DNA from: Sutterella sp. AM11-39
Lineage (GTDB): Bacteria > Pseudomonadota > Gammaproteobacteria > Burkholderiales > Burkholderiaceae_F
Reading direction: 5' to 3'
Assembly: GCF_003472385.1 (NCBI RefSeq)
Contig: NZ_QRLV01000011.1
Location: 1 to 61,729, forward strand
DNA: 61,729 nucleotides
This document shows positions 22,001 through 28,507 of the stretch, one piece after another. Each line of letters opens with the position of its first letter. Positions within the stretch are counted from its first letter, which is position 1. Below the pieces are notes generated by a model. The model was not told where the DNA came from and searched no databases. It saw only the letters and a list, made by a program, of their open reading frames with translations. The position numbers and the translations under genes were made by a program.

Positions 22001-25000
22001 TGAGACTGTTGTTCTGATTGAACTGATTCCAGCCGATGCTGCCCGCGGCCGCGATGTTGATCGTGCGAGGTGACAGTTCGGCGACGCTTGTGTCGGGAAG
22101 CGTAGGCAGCTCGGAAGCGCTCTCGGCCGACGAATTGTCTTCGTTAAAGAGCCAGTTGAGATCCGAGAGATACGTGTCGTCGCCGTTCTGACCGGCCGCC
22201 ACTTCGGTCATGTTCTCGATTTCGTCGGCACTGAAGGCGTCCCCGTCAACCTCTTCACCGGGGAGGTTGTCGAGCTGCTCTCCCAGATCCTTGTGTGTCG
22301 TTGTCGCCGCTTCTCCGGCCACACCGATTGCGTTGGCGTTGACTGTTGTGTCGGCCGTCAAGGTAAGTGTGCCCGCCGAGGACACAAGGTGCCCAGCACC
22401 GTAATTTATGGTCGAAGACGCACTGTCGTTGTCCTTGATTTCAAGCTTGTTATCGACTCCGCCGAGATTGACGGCAATTCCGGCTCCGACCGCAACGCTG
22501 CCTCCCTCGTCGCTTGATGTTTTTCCAAGGGCGCCGGCGATTGTCTCAAGCAGGTCGTCGCGCCGGGCGTCAATCGTCATGGCACCGGCCGAATCAAGAG
22601 TTGCCTCGTCATCGATCGCCAGCGTATTGCTGCCGTCGGCCTTGGTGACCGCGACCATGCCTGAAAACGATGTTCCGCCCGAATTGAGGCCGGCTGAAGC
22701 CGTCACGGCTATGGCCTTGAGCTGATCGCTCGCCGTAAGGGTCAGGCTGCCATGCTCGGCTTCGATGTCGGCTCCTTCACTGATGGTGAGCGCATTGTTT
22801 GACTCGAGCTGCTGATAGCCAAGTGACGCCCCGAAAGCTTGGGAATTGTCGCGCGAGGGAAGCGGAATGCCGATCAGATTGTCCAGATACCCTGTCAGAG
22901 CAACATTGCCGTTTTTGCTGTCCGCCGTAATCGATAGATTGCCACCAGAAACAAGACTTGTTTTTGTGCCGATCTTTAGCGTATTTGAAGATGATTGATT
23001 GAGAACACCTATTGCGCCGGAAACCGACAACGACGAATGCTTGGAATCCTTGGAGGTGCCGGCGGCTGAAACGTACATATTGGCCCAGCCGGCCGGATTG
23101 ACGATGTCGAGAATGCTGAATGCCGTTTCCTTGGCACCCGCAATCACCGGGCTCACGGCACTTCCTGCTACACCGAACGTATCGACGACAAGCTTGCCGA
23201 ATTCGACCATGGCCGACAGGAGCTGCTTGAAGTTGTCCGTGGAGTTTTGTCCCGAAGTCACCGCCTTGAACGCGGTCACCATCTTGTTCTTTTGATCCTC
23301 AAACTCTGCCAGTTTGGGCTTGAGATCGGTCTCAACGAAGTAGCCCGTCAGTTGCTTCCAACGTGCTTCAATCTCTTCGATCAAATGGTCGCGCCGGTTT
23401 TGCTCGATTAGAACGGTGCTCGAGAGCTCCAATTTACCGTCAACCGATTCGATGGCTGCATTGTCTGCAATGGTAAGTTCGGACGCAGCCGCGTCGCTGC
23501 TGCCGCTCGTGGCGACGACAATGGCAAGCGCGCCCTGCTTGTTTGTCTGCTGGTTTCCCTGTTCCTCGTCGATCGACGACGTTGTGGCGGCTTCGTAACG
23601 GTGGTCCTTGAGCGTTGCTGCGCTTGCGATGGAAATATCCTTAGAAGCATTGAACTTTTCATCCTGTCCGGGATCAACGAGCGCTTTCGAACTCTGGCGG
23701 TTGGTGACAACCGTGATGGCTCCGCCGCCGTTGAAGCTCGAATCCGTCACAGTCCCGTCGACCGAAGCGCCGTGTTTGCCGGCAAACTGTGCGATCTTAT
23801 TTAAGGCGACGTCCGAAATCTTGGCCTGCAGTTTCATCATCAGACCGGTGTCGCCGACATCCGTTTTAGAACTCGCCGTGAGCGTCTCGGTCAGATTCTC
23901 GGCGTTGATCGTGAGCGAATTCGCCGTCCCGTCCAAGCCGCTTTTGAGCGTCAGAATCGAATCGGACGAAAAATCGGTGTAGTTGACGGCAAGTCCGATG
24001 TTTCCGGCTGCCGTTACATACGTTTCGGCACTGGTCTTGACCTTGTTCGTCGTCTTGGATTCGAGGCTTGTTTTTCCTAAAACGGTTTGGTTTTCCAAGG
24101 CTCCGATTTCCGCCGATCGGTCCACCGTCAGCGTTGATTTGCTGTCAAAGTCTGCATAGACAAACGAGGCTTGCGGATTGCTCGTGCCCTGCATTGTGGC
24201 CGTCGTGCTCACATCCGCTTTGAAATCCGTGTTCGCCTTAATCGACAAATCGCTTCCCGCACGGGCCGTACCCTTGATGGTGAGCGTACTTGACGCATCA
24301 GCCTTGGCGACGGCGATCGCCGCTATCGGCAGTGACTTGGCTTCGGGCAGCAAGTTGGAATAGTTCTTCCAGGCCGTCGAGTCGCCGATGGCAAGTTCCA
24401 GATCCGTCTTGGCGGTCAGCGAGAGATTTTTCTGAGCTGTGAGCAGCGCGTGTTCGTTTACCGTGAGCGACGAACTTGCACCCATGTCGACGTATTCCAC
24501 CGCGTGTCCCACGAAGGGTCCGAGCACCGAGCCGAGAAATTGTTCGCCCAATGCCTTGATCGTAAAGAGCGATGAATGGTCGATCATGTTGTAGGCGTTG
24601 GCCTGTACGTCAATGTCTTTTCCGACCGAAATGGTGCCGTCGATGGTGACCGAGGCGCTCACCTTGGTGCTGCCCTGCCCCTCTTTGGCCACCCAGGTCT
24701 TGTTGACGAAATCGTAGGTGGTGTTGCCGGCTTCGGCTAAAACCTTGACGTTGCCTGCGGCGTCAATCTTGGCTTTCTGTCCGACCGAAATGACAGCATG
24801 AACGGGCGCTAGGTCGCCCGAACCCGAGCTCGTATTGCCCGAAGCCTTTTCGTCGGCGCGGGCAACCAAAACGATGTCGCCGGACTTTGGATCGACGTTA
24901 AATGTCAGATCCTTTTCAAGCAGATCGGCGGATACGGACACGGAGCCGTCGGCATTTTCAATGTTGACAAGCTGCGAGAAATTGTCGACGCCCGTTTTAA

Positions 25001-25763
25001 CCAGAGCATTTTCCTTCAACTCGATTTTGGCGGCCGACAAAGCAATGCGGTTACCTGCGTTGATGCTGCCGGCGACCGTGATGACGGCATTGGGGTTGAG
25101 CGGAACGTCGCCTGATTGAAGGTTGGACCAGTAGGAATCGGTAAAGAGATCGGCCTCGAGCACCGAGTTGCCGAGCGCACCGGTCCATGTTTCGTACTCA
25201 TCCTGCGTAGGTGCAACGGCCGTGAAGCTGCCTGCGTTGATGACGCCGGTCGATCCCACGGCCATGCCCTGAGGTGAGACGAAGATCAGATCGCCGCCGA
25301 TCTTGCCGTCCTTGACGGCGTTCACCGTCCCGTCGACCTTGATTTGCTGGTTGACGAAATTGAGCAGTCGATCGGCGCTGATCGTGCCTGAGGCATTGTT
25401 CAAATGCAGATTTGCGATGTTGCCTGCGTCCAAACTGAACTTGTCAAACCGATTGATGCCCGTTTTATTGTTGTTGACGAACTTTTCCGTGTGAATGTCG
25501 TATCGATTGCCGTTAGCGGTGATCGTCGTCTGGTTCCAACCGGCAGGTCTTGAAATTTCCGTGGCCGCGATTGCCGGTACGGACAGCCCCGTCCCCAACA
25601 GGCCGATGGCGAACAACAGCGTAACAGCGTCAATTGAGGATGGACGCACGTCCGTTGCCACGGTCGCTTCTTGGCGGCCTTTGCCGCAGGCGGTCTTCGT
25701 TTCGTTTGTCACGACGCGAACGCCGCGCGATCGGTTCCACAAAACTTTGAATATCTTGTTCAT
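10029..25763 (-). CDS. Giant two-partner-secretion exoprotein (TpsA; leukotoxin/FHA-like adhesin)
   Basis: Surface or secreted beta-helix protein of 5,244 residues. The ATG at 25763 is preceded by an AGGGGG ribosome site. The N-terminus has the ESPR-type extended signal (MNKIFKVLWNRSRGVRVV), then a hydrophobic core ending about SVPAIAA. The TPS secretion domain follows, with NLHLNNASGTISADRLLN and KIGGDLIFVSPQGMAVGSTGVINAGS. The rest is a very long run of short Gly/Ala/Asn/Asp/Thr-rich beta-helical repeats of the GxGAGxxG and LxxxGDVxLxA kind. Composition is acidic and low in cysteine. The TPS domain resembles the LktA (Fusobacterium leukotoxin) family of filamentous adhesins; that placement is from memory. 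Its partner TpsB is 48 bases upstream in the same operon. The C-terminus (ending NLWWMAQSVD) shows no toxin domain that I recognise. Confidence 0.9.
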   Translation of the reverse strand: MNKIFKVLWNRSRGVRVVTNETKTACGKGRQEATVATDVRPSSIDAVTLLFAIGLLGTGLSVPAIAATEISRPAGWNQTTITANGNRYDIHTEKFVNNNKTGINRFDKFSLDAGNIANLHLNNASGTISADRLLNFVNQQIKVDGTVNAVKDGKIGGDLIFVSPQGMAVGSTGVINAGSFTAVAPTQDEYETWTGALGNSVLEADLFTDSYWSNLQSGDVPLNPNAVITVAGSINAGNRIALSAAKIELKENALVKTGVDNFSQLVNIENADGSVSVSADLLEKDLTFNVDPKSGDIVLVARADEKASGNTSSGSGDLAPVHAVISVGQKAKIDAAGNVKVLAEAGNTTYDFVNKTWVAKEGQGSTKVSASVTIDGTISVGKDIDVQANAYNMIDHSSLFTIKALGEQFLGSVLGPFVGHAVEYVDMGASSSLTVNEHALLTAQKNLSLTAKTDLELAIGDSTAWKNYSNLLPEAKSLPIAAIAVAKADASSTLTIKGTARAGSDLSIKANTDFKADVSTTATMQGTSNPQASFVYADFDSKSTLTVDRSAEIGALENQTVLGKTSLESKTTNKVKTSAETYVTAAGNIGLAVNYTDFSSDSILTLKSGLDGTANSLTINAENLTETLTASSKTDVGDTGLMMKLQAKISDVALNKIAQFAGKHGASVDGTVTDSSFNGGGAITVVTNRQSSKALVDPGQDEKFNASKDISIASAATLKDHRYEAATTSSIDEEQGNQQTNKQGALAIVVATSGSSDAAASELTIADNAAIESVDGKLELSSTVLIEQNRRDHLIEEIEARWKQLTGYFVETDLKPKLAEFEDQKNKMVTAFKAVTSGQNSTDNFKQLLSAMVEFGKLVVDTFGVAGSAVSPVIAGAKETAFSILDIVNPAGWANMYVSAAGTSKDSKHSSLSVSGAIGVLNQSSSNTLKIGTKTSLVSGGNLSITADSKNGNVALTGYLDNLIGIPLPSRDNSQAFGASLGYQQLESNNALTISEGADIEAEHGSLTLTASDQLKAIAVTASAGLNSGGTSFSGMVAVTKADGSNTLAIDDEATLDSAGAMTIDARRDDLLETIAGALGKTSSDEGGSVAVGAGIAVNLGGVDNKLEIKDNDSASSTINYGAGHLVSSAGTLTLTADTTVNANAIGVAGEAATTTHKDLGEQLDNLPGEEVDGDAFSADEIENMTEVAAGQNGDDTYLSDLNWLFNEDNSSAESASELPTLPDTSVAELSPRTINIAAAGSIGWNQFNQNNSLTIQSSASDPFSLKAQSLSIEALSNKWIGAFAGAAALSITRGGNTTSNVGIGGSGAVNRLDFVNAIGIDGLKITAQDTSVKSLVNGTTVAEGLGLAVAAGQSQTALGIDAGISANLVTNEVTASVKNLNYSSSDDGDHVYDQTAWSGETQVTGGTAVGVAAGGGTFSGAFGASIAVAKIKNTIGSEMSDSNLSDLSNASVRALASLTQVNTAVGANVAVSSETAGAASGSILYADITNNVNAQADRTTLTVADGGTVEIAARTAGTGNGQEAHDLAQRAKGVDGVLTREKLLNRDALEGITLYKDKDKKESVDVKGEFVDGSKMSQVSVAIGVGVAVGSQGGGSGSAAILVSDFDNRFTAKSDTLTVKTDTTAVQGIGFTQIAATDVSTVNVAAGVAAAATGETSFGVAGSLILGGIEQTAESTATGLTLTPSQSEDSATVKNAVSATNEAKTVNVAGNASAAVGESGAGIGAAFVSTGVENNAIAGLDSSTINGTGMGDFVVNAHNNAQTWDAAVNGSVAANAAVGGSVVLNRLANNAQAHIKGSMLTGLGGIDINAKDESQAWTLAGAVSVNYGEGASVSGGIGITLDRGATEAKLEDSSIESKDTATDISVEAHAKDKVMTMTLGVSAAPGGVGITTASAKNKIDRTVTAQVRNVNHTQQSGALGTLSIKSESRATIGNLGIMAGGGNMAGVGVGFGFNTIDIDVSSVGEKISNFEVDTIEVGAVSANDINSIGVGGAGAMNTAVAGSATINNISGDVTARLAGTSDAPMLLQHKGAAAIYATSDDTVGTYAGQVVGAGTAAVGLNIGVTDHSVNTTAELDYVTLNRTGDSGHMLAVKGGVDDDAINSDVVEDVSIGKSLETDRDDVTVSGTLVSATSTTTYKTLVINGGGASSAEVSGSANAVTHGGTTTASVRNSSIDSRTADIGIFAGDYANFFTSLTTVGGAMTFAGDANVSVVQTKHATKAELTQDSIITTDKDASIQAEGKEGVSAMTITAAVAGSGALGASAAVTNLHSSVETDVRTNSTLTAARSYLQNANYLGRISNLGITGAGTLAGAGAVSVAINNINNRVASHFGSTTGATLTLHTDSAQITAERTTGIKLYGASAAVAVQGVAGAAFVGVNTVDGESEVTVQNADIRKTDAQGQSQGAQRIGISAENKDTIDIVEIGVGAGAYGGAGASVVVNRIHDAARVNVNKSALAADTMEISAGQNRTVDGTLVMVTGGLIGGIAANVVATEIGEPTGNESIFGDAFPSGSADDPSDEVSGYQDKFGSVTTEEILNRAKKTAEGGAQGASADTDAPVSAGPTPTKGLTGTHVALTDTTIVSEPADTSKKGSVSITANEDTDAGAGVNVTLGSGSGGAASLAASVATLTRHSDAAVSIENGGVRSDNITIESRLGAVDKLKLYQGSLGIVAGSAVYGETKADGQASVEIKSGTYEARQTSEDDKGTLTINSADNRSSSIESLGVEVAVGTAGAVISKIKDRTAARVRMDNAAVKGTTSFSAQRTPVLTAHSKAGYFGGITGVGAVAEITDSGTARTDINNVTAEDYVWKEEEDGVLQDRKTGIFGASVVLKPTISVTADSYGGSGFALGIVEAKAVESGKAELEVRGGQLSTHDVSLLASAGRDTDNSADALHMTSLVKGYGGAGLGVQVNTGSLTNNAEVKLKTDKVNYSQDTTVDIDAEGHAEYSLVSREAAGEVISSDNSALKLGHGVKTSVTMVGKSDETKAKDIDVKAHNTENAVFNATGAGGSVIAIDVDAIRLEHNDTSSTSADISGKWLTAEDMRVSALTDRDVAFHGRNTKGDVAGGSGAGIVNSMTGATAVTLADNTEIESGGTLELLSDSKWTIKPVQEGENAFALISANYGAVAGSTVSVSNTQTSTASVTVGKNAKLTSAEAMTLAAKTTGATALRVQSLTAGAVAGVGTSATHNIHVTDTVNIGEGASLRTTTSAGNITLSASGDETYELAAVGNVRGAAGGGSTASLTLTYARDNSVDIAKNASVHSGRDVNLYAGRDASGADASLDFHTYTHAYNHSLIAPVSSKITDAYAFTNSVSVNEGATVLSTADTKVAAILGDLTSKKEARYYNWTSGKTAGNVEMVTSGSGEIPKGTTQQSNAVTLDGEILAGVNTAANVTIEGVVLHENDWGLTTGGDVRESPIVTVNEGEETEFAESIRDGISIGMDENANEYWDRHMELQRLIQEYSGLGTDNGSILAAYMAEDEALINVMLDKGYATRSEDGAVRAATSVDRGYVLVDNITVSGGNVSFTTGTVSGKGAVKANSATGITIENNSNLALKIGDLEILNVGGNVTMNDVAVMPGQSTAGFDVANVATNPTADKPVIDIASNLGDSITYTGKDGSETVTRTIKPDTSVILTGNIVNAAGDVKIHSASDLFQHEGSTISAAGNVDLSANGTVTQAYSSGITNIGGNVEDQWTEAREEIDKKIAENYDQNNYAWNNKEVQGGSIIAGGDVIISGEMININGTVQSGYSSYQLDLSGDALERIKTVTDNWVKNGSKQNIDVKSAAYLISEGGYVDNKDGTYSYRVAAWYDPVNERIVLDDINPQGGHVYITGRIASTGNGNIYVANGSADIKVDVGDYDVLTGVVDTGNIAGRVRITDTNYKSYGDRKASAMVTEWSQNQYGNWYLDEKGERIEDSIIIRDHNSNTFGYDPVKGTLYSWSWGYQTGTVGRVNRENHFTWWRQTIWDKNTEPDQSEITLTELGKDMLEGTTFIQSSSEQTNQAQGIVQTVKEYKSDWQWVEWRTYDDALHWGGTDHLAGTRTESSQKIVTFTVKADYGIGGGLIEGSNSIDIKTGGTLLLGNRVSATEGKVTLTAGNDILSASSHAVINGASELSMSAGGSIGEADNAIALSGGNEQLIAKISAGNNIYIDGSRLTNSAVKADLTAGDAVGFTSSADLVATVKASDIALTSTQGSIKADVEQIAKLDSSQRFDATAAKDISVTVGEGKGNLGLGKVESTEGNVLINLEEGTVFDAIDRSEETALTAEERIALWKDLGLIGENGEDIGEQNWKSDMQKAEAAVVNDYERYEAYKSQDNLTDEQKADFASLTERFAAYGSAEAAVEGEKADESTNLGKLARSADNYDWTQDELLYSIAESIVNPDPGDVPVAGEPNIIGKQITVNSAYGGLGVNSDSVTGELRTQSGEINTEILKLLAQADVDDVDWNADGTVTVELKQPVTVKADKFQAETETNVFVQSSADTALKISRVIARNGAVRLASANGVYGVDSVFGIKGEVNGSSVAIRGGSGGIGTSDTPLHVTHAADGWVALSSADDIFVTSDSGNLTLYSVSGGSDVSLTASNLYAFAGKEVDFGDDVLDFSTMGYLSAGKDGEVILNVIGNIGTETTALRVDSDETLVFNNSVENVWLHTVGTGGSLDLVNLDAAQNIGVQATGDVSLTGKAAAGEALTVVSSEGDITLSNADVKTPGTLTVTAVEGNVDISGITATDEGLSAGEIFITAGDELMLGPDPVKVSSTEGSLTIKAGRLDDNAVKSGSNFNAAEALTIAVADNLTVGGEGVTMTGNNVSVSSTESTLCIEDGTVIEARQTASVSGHEGAYLQGDVLVTGKTAEVTSEEGGIELAGNVKLGGKTADDDQANVVLTARDDIVQQNALAEGGIHGNALTAKSEAGSILLDAPLDDTAGSSGNTVTNANLEAAENIAFGTSRRDVTITVNESTSGELAGSLKVHADNAGVTLANNVTTGGDVLINAAAVHGDSLTAGGTLGIVSALYDDSIAEGELRDVVFTGSLTGNRVTVYTDKGNIHLAEVNTTEGYLDVYRLSQTEKGTVTIDGGVSEDSTMILNHNGDVNITDPYVGEDSIIVLTGHGGQAHGQDLLKSESGTILVRDHAQKFGSLLTLEGLRQILARDLSPDDLPHLELNDAMYGTAGRAVDANIVAPFGDFDSPTDPYFFMHLRTDAQSAKDEEEESSLTLENGLPASPKAIIIDHRIRDPHNLWWMAQSVD

Positions 25764-25810
25764 ACTGCCCCCTGCAGCCGGCACGCCTCAGACGTACGGG
25801 CTATTGGTGG

Positions 25811-27484
25811 TTACCACGTCGCAACCAACGAAATGTCGAATCGTGCGGTGTTGACGTGGGTGTCGTCGCCGATGTCCTTTTCGAGCGGTACGCCGACCGT
25901 GGCGGTCAAGCCCGCGCCGTTCCACAAGGGCCAAGTGAGGCCGGCGCCGATGCTGGCAAGCGTCTGCTGTTCATAGGCCGACGTGCCGGAAATCCGCCCG
26001 GCGTCGACAAAGGCAAAAAGCGACGTTTTCGGTCCCAGAAACGCCCAGTCGAGCTGCGCATTGACGTAAGCGCCCTGTTCGGCCGACAGCACGTCGTTTT
26101 CATAACCTCTCACGCCGCTTGTGTGACCGAGATAGAAGTACTGGGACGTGGTGAGATCGTCGCCGCTCACCACGCTTTGCCAGGCTCCCGACAAGGTAAA
26201 TGTGACGCTGTGAGTCAAGCGATAGCGCCAGAAGGCGTTGCCGGTGAAAATGTTTTGCTTCCACTCTTGGCCGAACGTTTCTTCTACGGACTTTTCGTGT
26301 GACAGGGCCGCTGTGGCGTAAAAGACCGAGCGTTCGCCAAGGAGAATCGCCTCAAGGCCTCCCGTCCAGGAGTCGATCTGCGTGTCGTTGATCGTGATGT
26401 CCCAGAAGTCGGTCGTCGATTTCTGGCGGCTCCATTCGCCGTAGATCGTCCATTTGGTCTCGGACGTTACGTATAGCGGATGATCCAATCGGATCGAATA
26501 GTATTCAGACGTGCCCTTCACGTCGTCGTCCGCAGACGGTCCCTGCACCACTTCGACGTCGCCGAACGAGGCCGAAGCAGTGAGTTTCGTGCCGAGGCTG
26601 TTGAGCGGCACGGCATAGCTGGCCATGAAGCTTTTGCTTCCTTCGCTCACAAGCCCTAAAACCGTGAATGCGTCGCGAAAACCCAGTACGCTGCGGTTGG
26701 TGACGCTCGCGCCCACGCGCGGCCGACCCGTCGATCGCGTGCCTAAAGTATCGGCAAAGACTGTTGCCGTCCAGTTGGCGGGTTCGGCCGCGGTGATCTC
26801 ATAGTCTGTGGTTTCAGGAGAACTGCCCGCACGTATGTCGATACGAAGCACCACGTCGTTGGTCATGTTGAACCGTACGAGGTCTTCGCTCATTTCGCGG
26901 TAGTTGGCGATTTCGCCCGGCTCAAGATCAAACGCCCCGCGAATGTAGCTCTCTCGTGTGTGTTCGTTCCCCGTGACCGTCAGTTTTCCGGTCTTGCCTT
27001 CCACAAGCGTGATCGCCAGTCGCCCGTTTTTGATGCGCTGCGGCTTGATGCGAGCTTCGCACACGACGTAGCCTTTTTCACGATAGAGTCGGTTGATCGC
27101 TTCGAGCATGGCCTCAATGTCACTCATGCTCACTTCGCGACCGATCCAAGGCGCAACGGCCTTGTCGATCTCTTCATCGGTGAGAATCGCCGACTTGCCG
27201 TGCTCGACGGCATTGAGCTGAAACCGAAACGCCGATGCTTTCTCTTGTTCAAGCGTCCTCTCGCGCTCCTCTTCGTGCCCGCGGCGGATTTCCTGCATTC
27301 GCTCGACTTCGCGCTCCTGCTGCCACCGTTCAACATCGCGTCTGATCTGCTGCAGGTCACGCACGGCCGGATTGCGTATGTCGCGGCCCACATCGTCAGC
27401 GACCTGCGCATGGACCGGCGTAAGCATGCACAAGGCGAAAACCGCCATCAACCGCGTGGTCAGTCGGTCTTGCCAAATCGCCAT
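25811..27484 (-). CDS. TpsB outer-membrane transporter (ShlB/FhaC/HecB family)
   Basis: Omp85-superfamily pore that exports the TpsA protein encoded next to it. The ATG at 27484 has AGGAGG at the right distance; an open upstream extension lacks a ribosome site. It is 557 residues: signal peptide ending PVHAQ, a charged Arg/Glu-rich helical linker, POTRA domains (about residues 95-230, with the motif LYREKGYVVCEARI), then a 16-strand barrel. The loop-6 motif GVRGYE and strand motif FVDAGR are both present, and the chain ends in an aromatic residue (SLVATW), as needed for barrel assembly. The linker between signal and POTRA1 is longer than usual and very rich in Glu/Arg. First gene of the tpsB-tpsA operon. 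Confidence 0.92.
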   Translation of the reverse strand: MAIWQDRLTTRLMAVFALCMLTPVHAQVADDVGRDIRNPAVRDLQQIRRDVERWQQEREVERMQEIRRGHEEERERTLEQEKASAFRFQLNAVEHGKSAILTDEEIDKAVAPWIGREVSMSDIEAMLEAINRLYREKGYVVCEARIKPQRIKNGRLAITLVEGKTGKLTVTGNEHTRESYIRGAFDLEPGEIANYREMSEDLVRFNMTNDVVLRIDIRAGSSPETTDYEITAAEPANWTATVFADTLGTRSTGRPRVGASVTNRSVLGFRDAFTVLGLVSEGSKSFMASYAVPLNSLGTKLTASASFGDVEVVQGPSADDDVKGTSEYYSIRLDHPLYVTSETKWTIYGEWSRQKSTTDFWDITINDTQIDSWTGGLEAILLGERSVFYATAALSHEKSVEETFGQEWKQNIFTGNAFWRYRLTHSVTFTLSGAWQSVVSGDDLTTSQYFYLGHTSGVRGYENDVLSAEQGAYVNAQLDWAFLGPKTSLFAFVDAGRISGTSAYEQQTLASIGAGLTWPLWNGAGLTATVGVPLEKDIGDDTHVNTARFDISLVATW

Positions 27485-27883
27485 ACTCCTCCTTTGCTTG
27501 AAACGAATCCAAGCCACATTTCCACTTTAACGGGAAATTCTCGGTTTTCCGTCGTTCTGTATGATTTGCGTTAAGGAAGACAAAAATGTCCCCTTTCTGG
27601 CAAAACCCTTCATTGACGGGGCATTCAAAGCAATTTGAACTGCGATTTGCCTTGGCATTTCGGCAAAAATAGGGTTATCCCTCCCTCTTCGGGTTACGTT
27701 TCGCAAACGATGAACTCACCGTTTCGCAAGAGATCTTCCTTTGCGCGACAGGTGGCATCCTGACCAGGGCAAACATAATCCTTCAAAAACTGGCAGCCTC
27801 ACAACGGCCAAGACAAGCTGCGTATCCGGTTCCCGACGTGAAACTTTCGTCCTCGTTAACAAGTCCGGAAAACGCCCTCTTCT
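27485..27883. other. Non-coding stretch upstream of tpsB
   Basis: Should hold the tpsB promoter, of which I see no convincing example. A weak TTGTCT / TACAGA pair with 16 bases between exists on the minus strand near 27560. Otherwise nothing I can support. Confidence 0.3.
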
Positions 27884-28120
27884 CACGGTATTGCTTTGGC
27901 GATAGCAACTGCAGGCTTGCCACAGGCTTAGTTACCCGGCAAAAGTGTCAGCAGGTGCCTATCGTGTGGCCAATCTGGTTATGCCTTGGGCATTTCGCCT
28001 GAGACGAACGACGGTCGCTGGGTGCTCAAAATCACAGGCAGCGGTAACTCTCAGTGACATTTCGGCGGCTCGGTCGATGCTGGACTGCAGTGGCAGCAGT
28101 TCCGAGATTTAACGTCATCG
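27884..28120 (+). pseudogene. Remnant of an autotransporter beta-barrel C-terminus
   Basis: Joining three reading frames gives the end of an autotransporter barrel: GDSNCRLATGLVTR, then SAGAYRVANL, then GYALGISPETNDGRWVLKIT, an in-frame TGA at about 28056, and HFGGSVDAGLQWQQF. The pattern (ETNDGRW, GGSVDAG.QW, final aromatic) is that of the last strands of pertactin-type barrels. At least two frameshifts and one stop separate the pieces, so the gene is dead. A terminator-like hairpin follows at 28163. It lies directly in front of an intact autotransporter gene on the same strand, so it may be the relic of a tandem copy. Confidence 0.6.
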
Positions 28121-28162
28121 TCTGATCCATTAGCTTTCTCAATTCAAGAGTTCTTTAATTTT

Positions 28163-28192
28163 GCTCCGCAAACTTTAAGGGGAGCTTTTTTT
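28163..28192 (+). terminator. Terminator of the dead autotransporter gene
   Basis: GCTCC at 28163-28167 pairs with GGAGC at 28181-28185, followed by seven T (28186-28192). No intact plus-strand gene lies upstream, so it most likely belonged to the degraded autotransporter. Confidence 0.6.
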
Positions 28193-28507
28193 CGTGGATT
28201 TTTGATCAGCCTATCCATAGCTTGCTTTGGACAACAGTAGTTGTATTCAGTTATAGCAATACAATATAATCGCGCTGTGTTGCCGGCCGAATTTGTGCAC
28301 CAGAATCTTCAAGTAAGGCTCATCATCGACACAATCGGCCCAGTGCAACTCCTGTCGGCCTTTCGAGGGAATCAGAAGACAAGTGCAATCTTTTCGATAC
28401 TCCGGGAAATTCATCTCCCTATAGTGGTTTTGTGTCTAAACCGGAATGAATTGCGTTGGGCAGACAGAGAGATTAATTCATCTACACCTTTTACAGGAAT
28501 AAAAAGA

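Noticed and set aside
10029..25763. Repeats within tpsA as a possible CRISPR or satellite array
   Set aside because: The repetition is at protein level (beta-helix motifs) with diverged DNA; there are no identical direct repeats with uniform spacers.
28121..28240. Continuation of the open frame after the dead barrel (RDLTSSSDPLAFSIQEF...)
   Set aside because: Runs through a clear hairpin-T7 terminator and has no barrel pattern; read-through of a mutated stop is the better explanation.
28241..28507. Upstream 89 codons of the autotransporter open frame
   Set aside because: No ribosome site at 28241; the sequence is not signal-like, while the ATG at 28508 has both a ribosome site and a coherent extended signal peptide.
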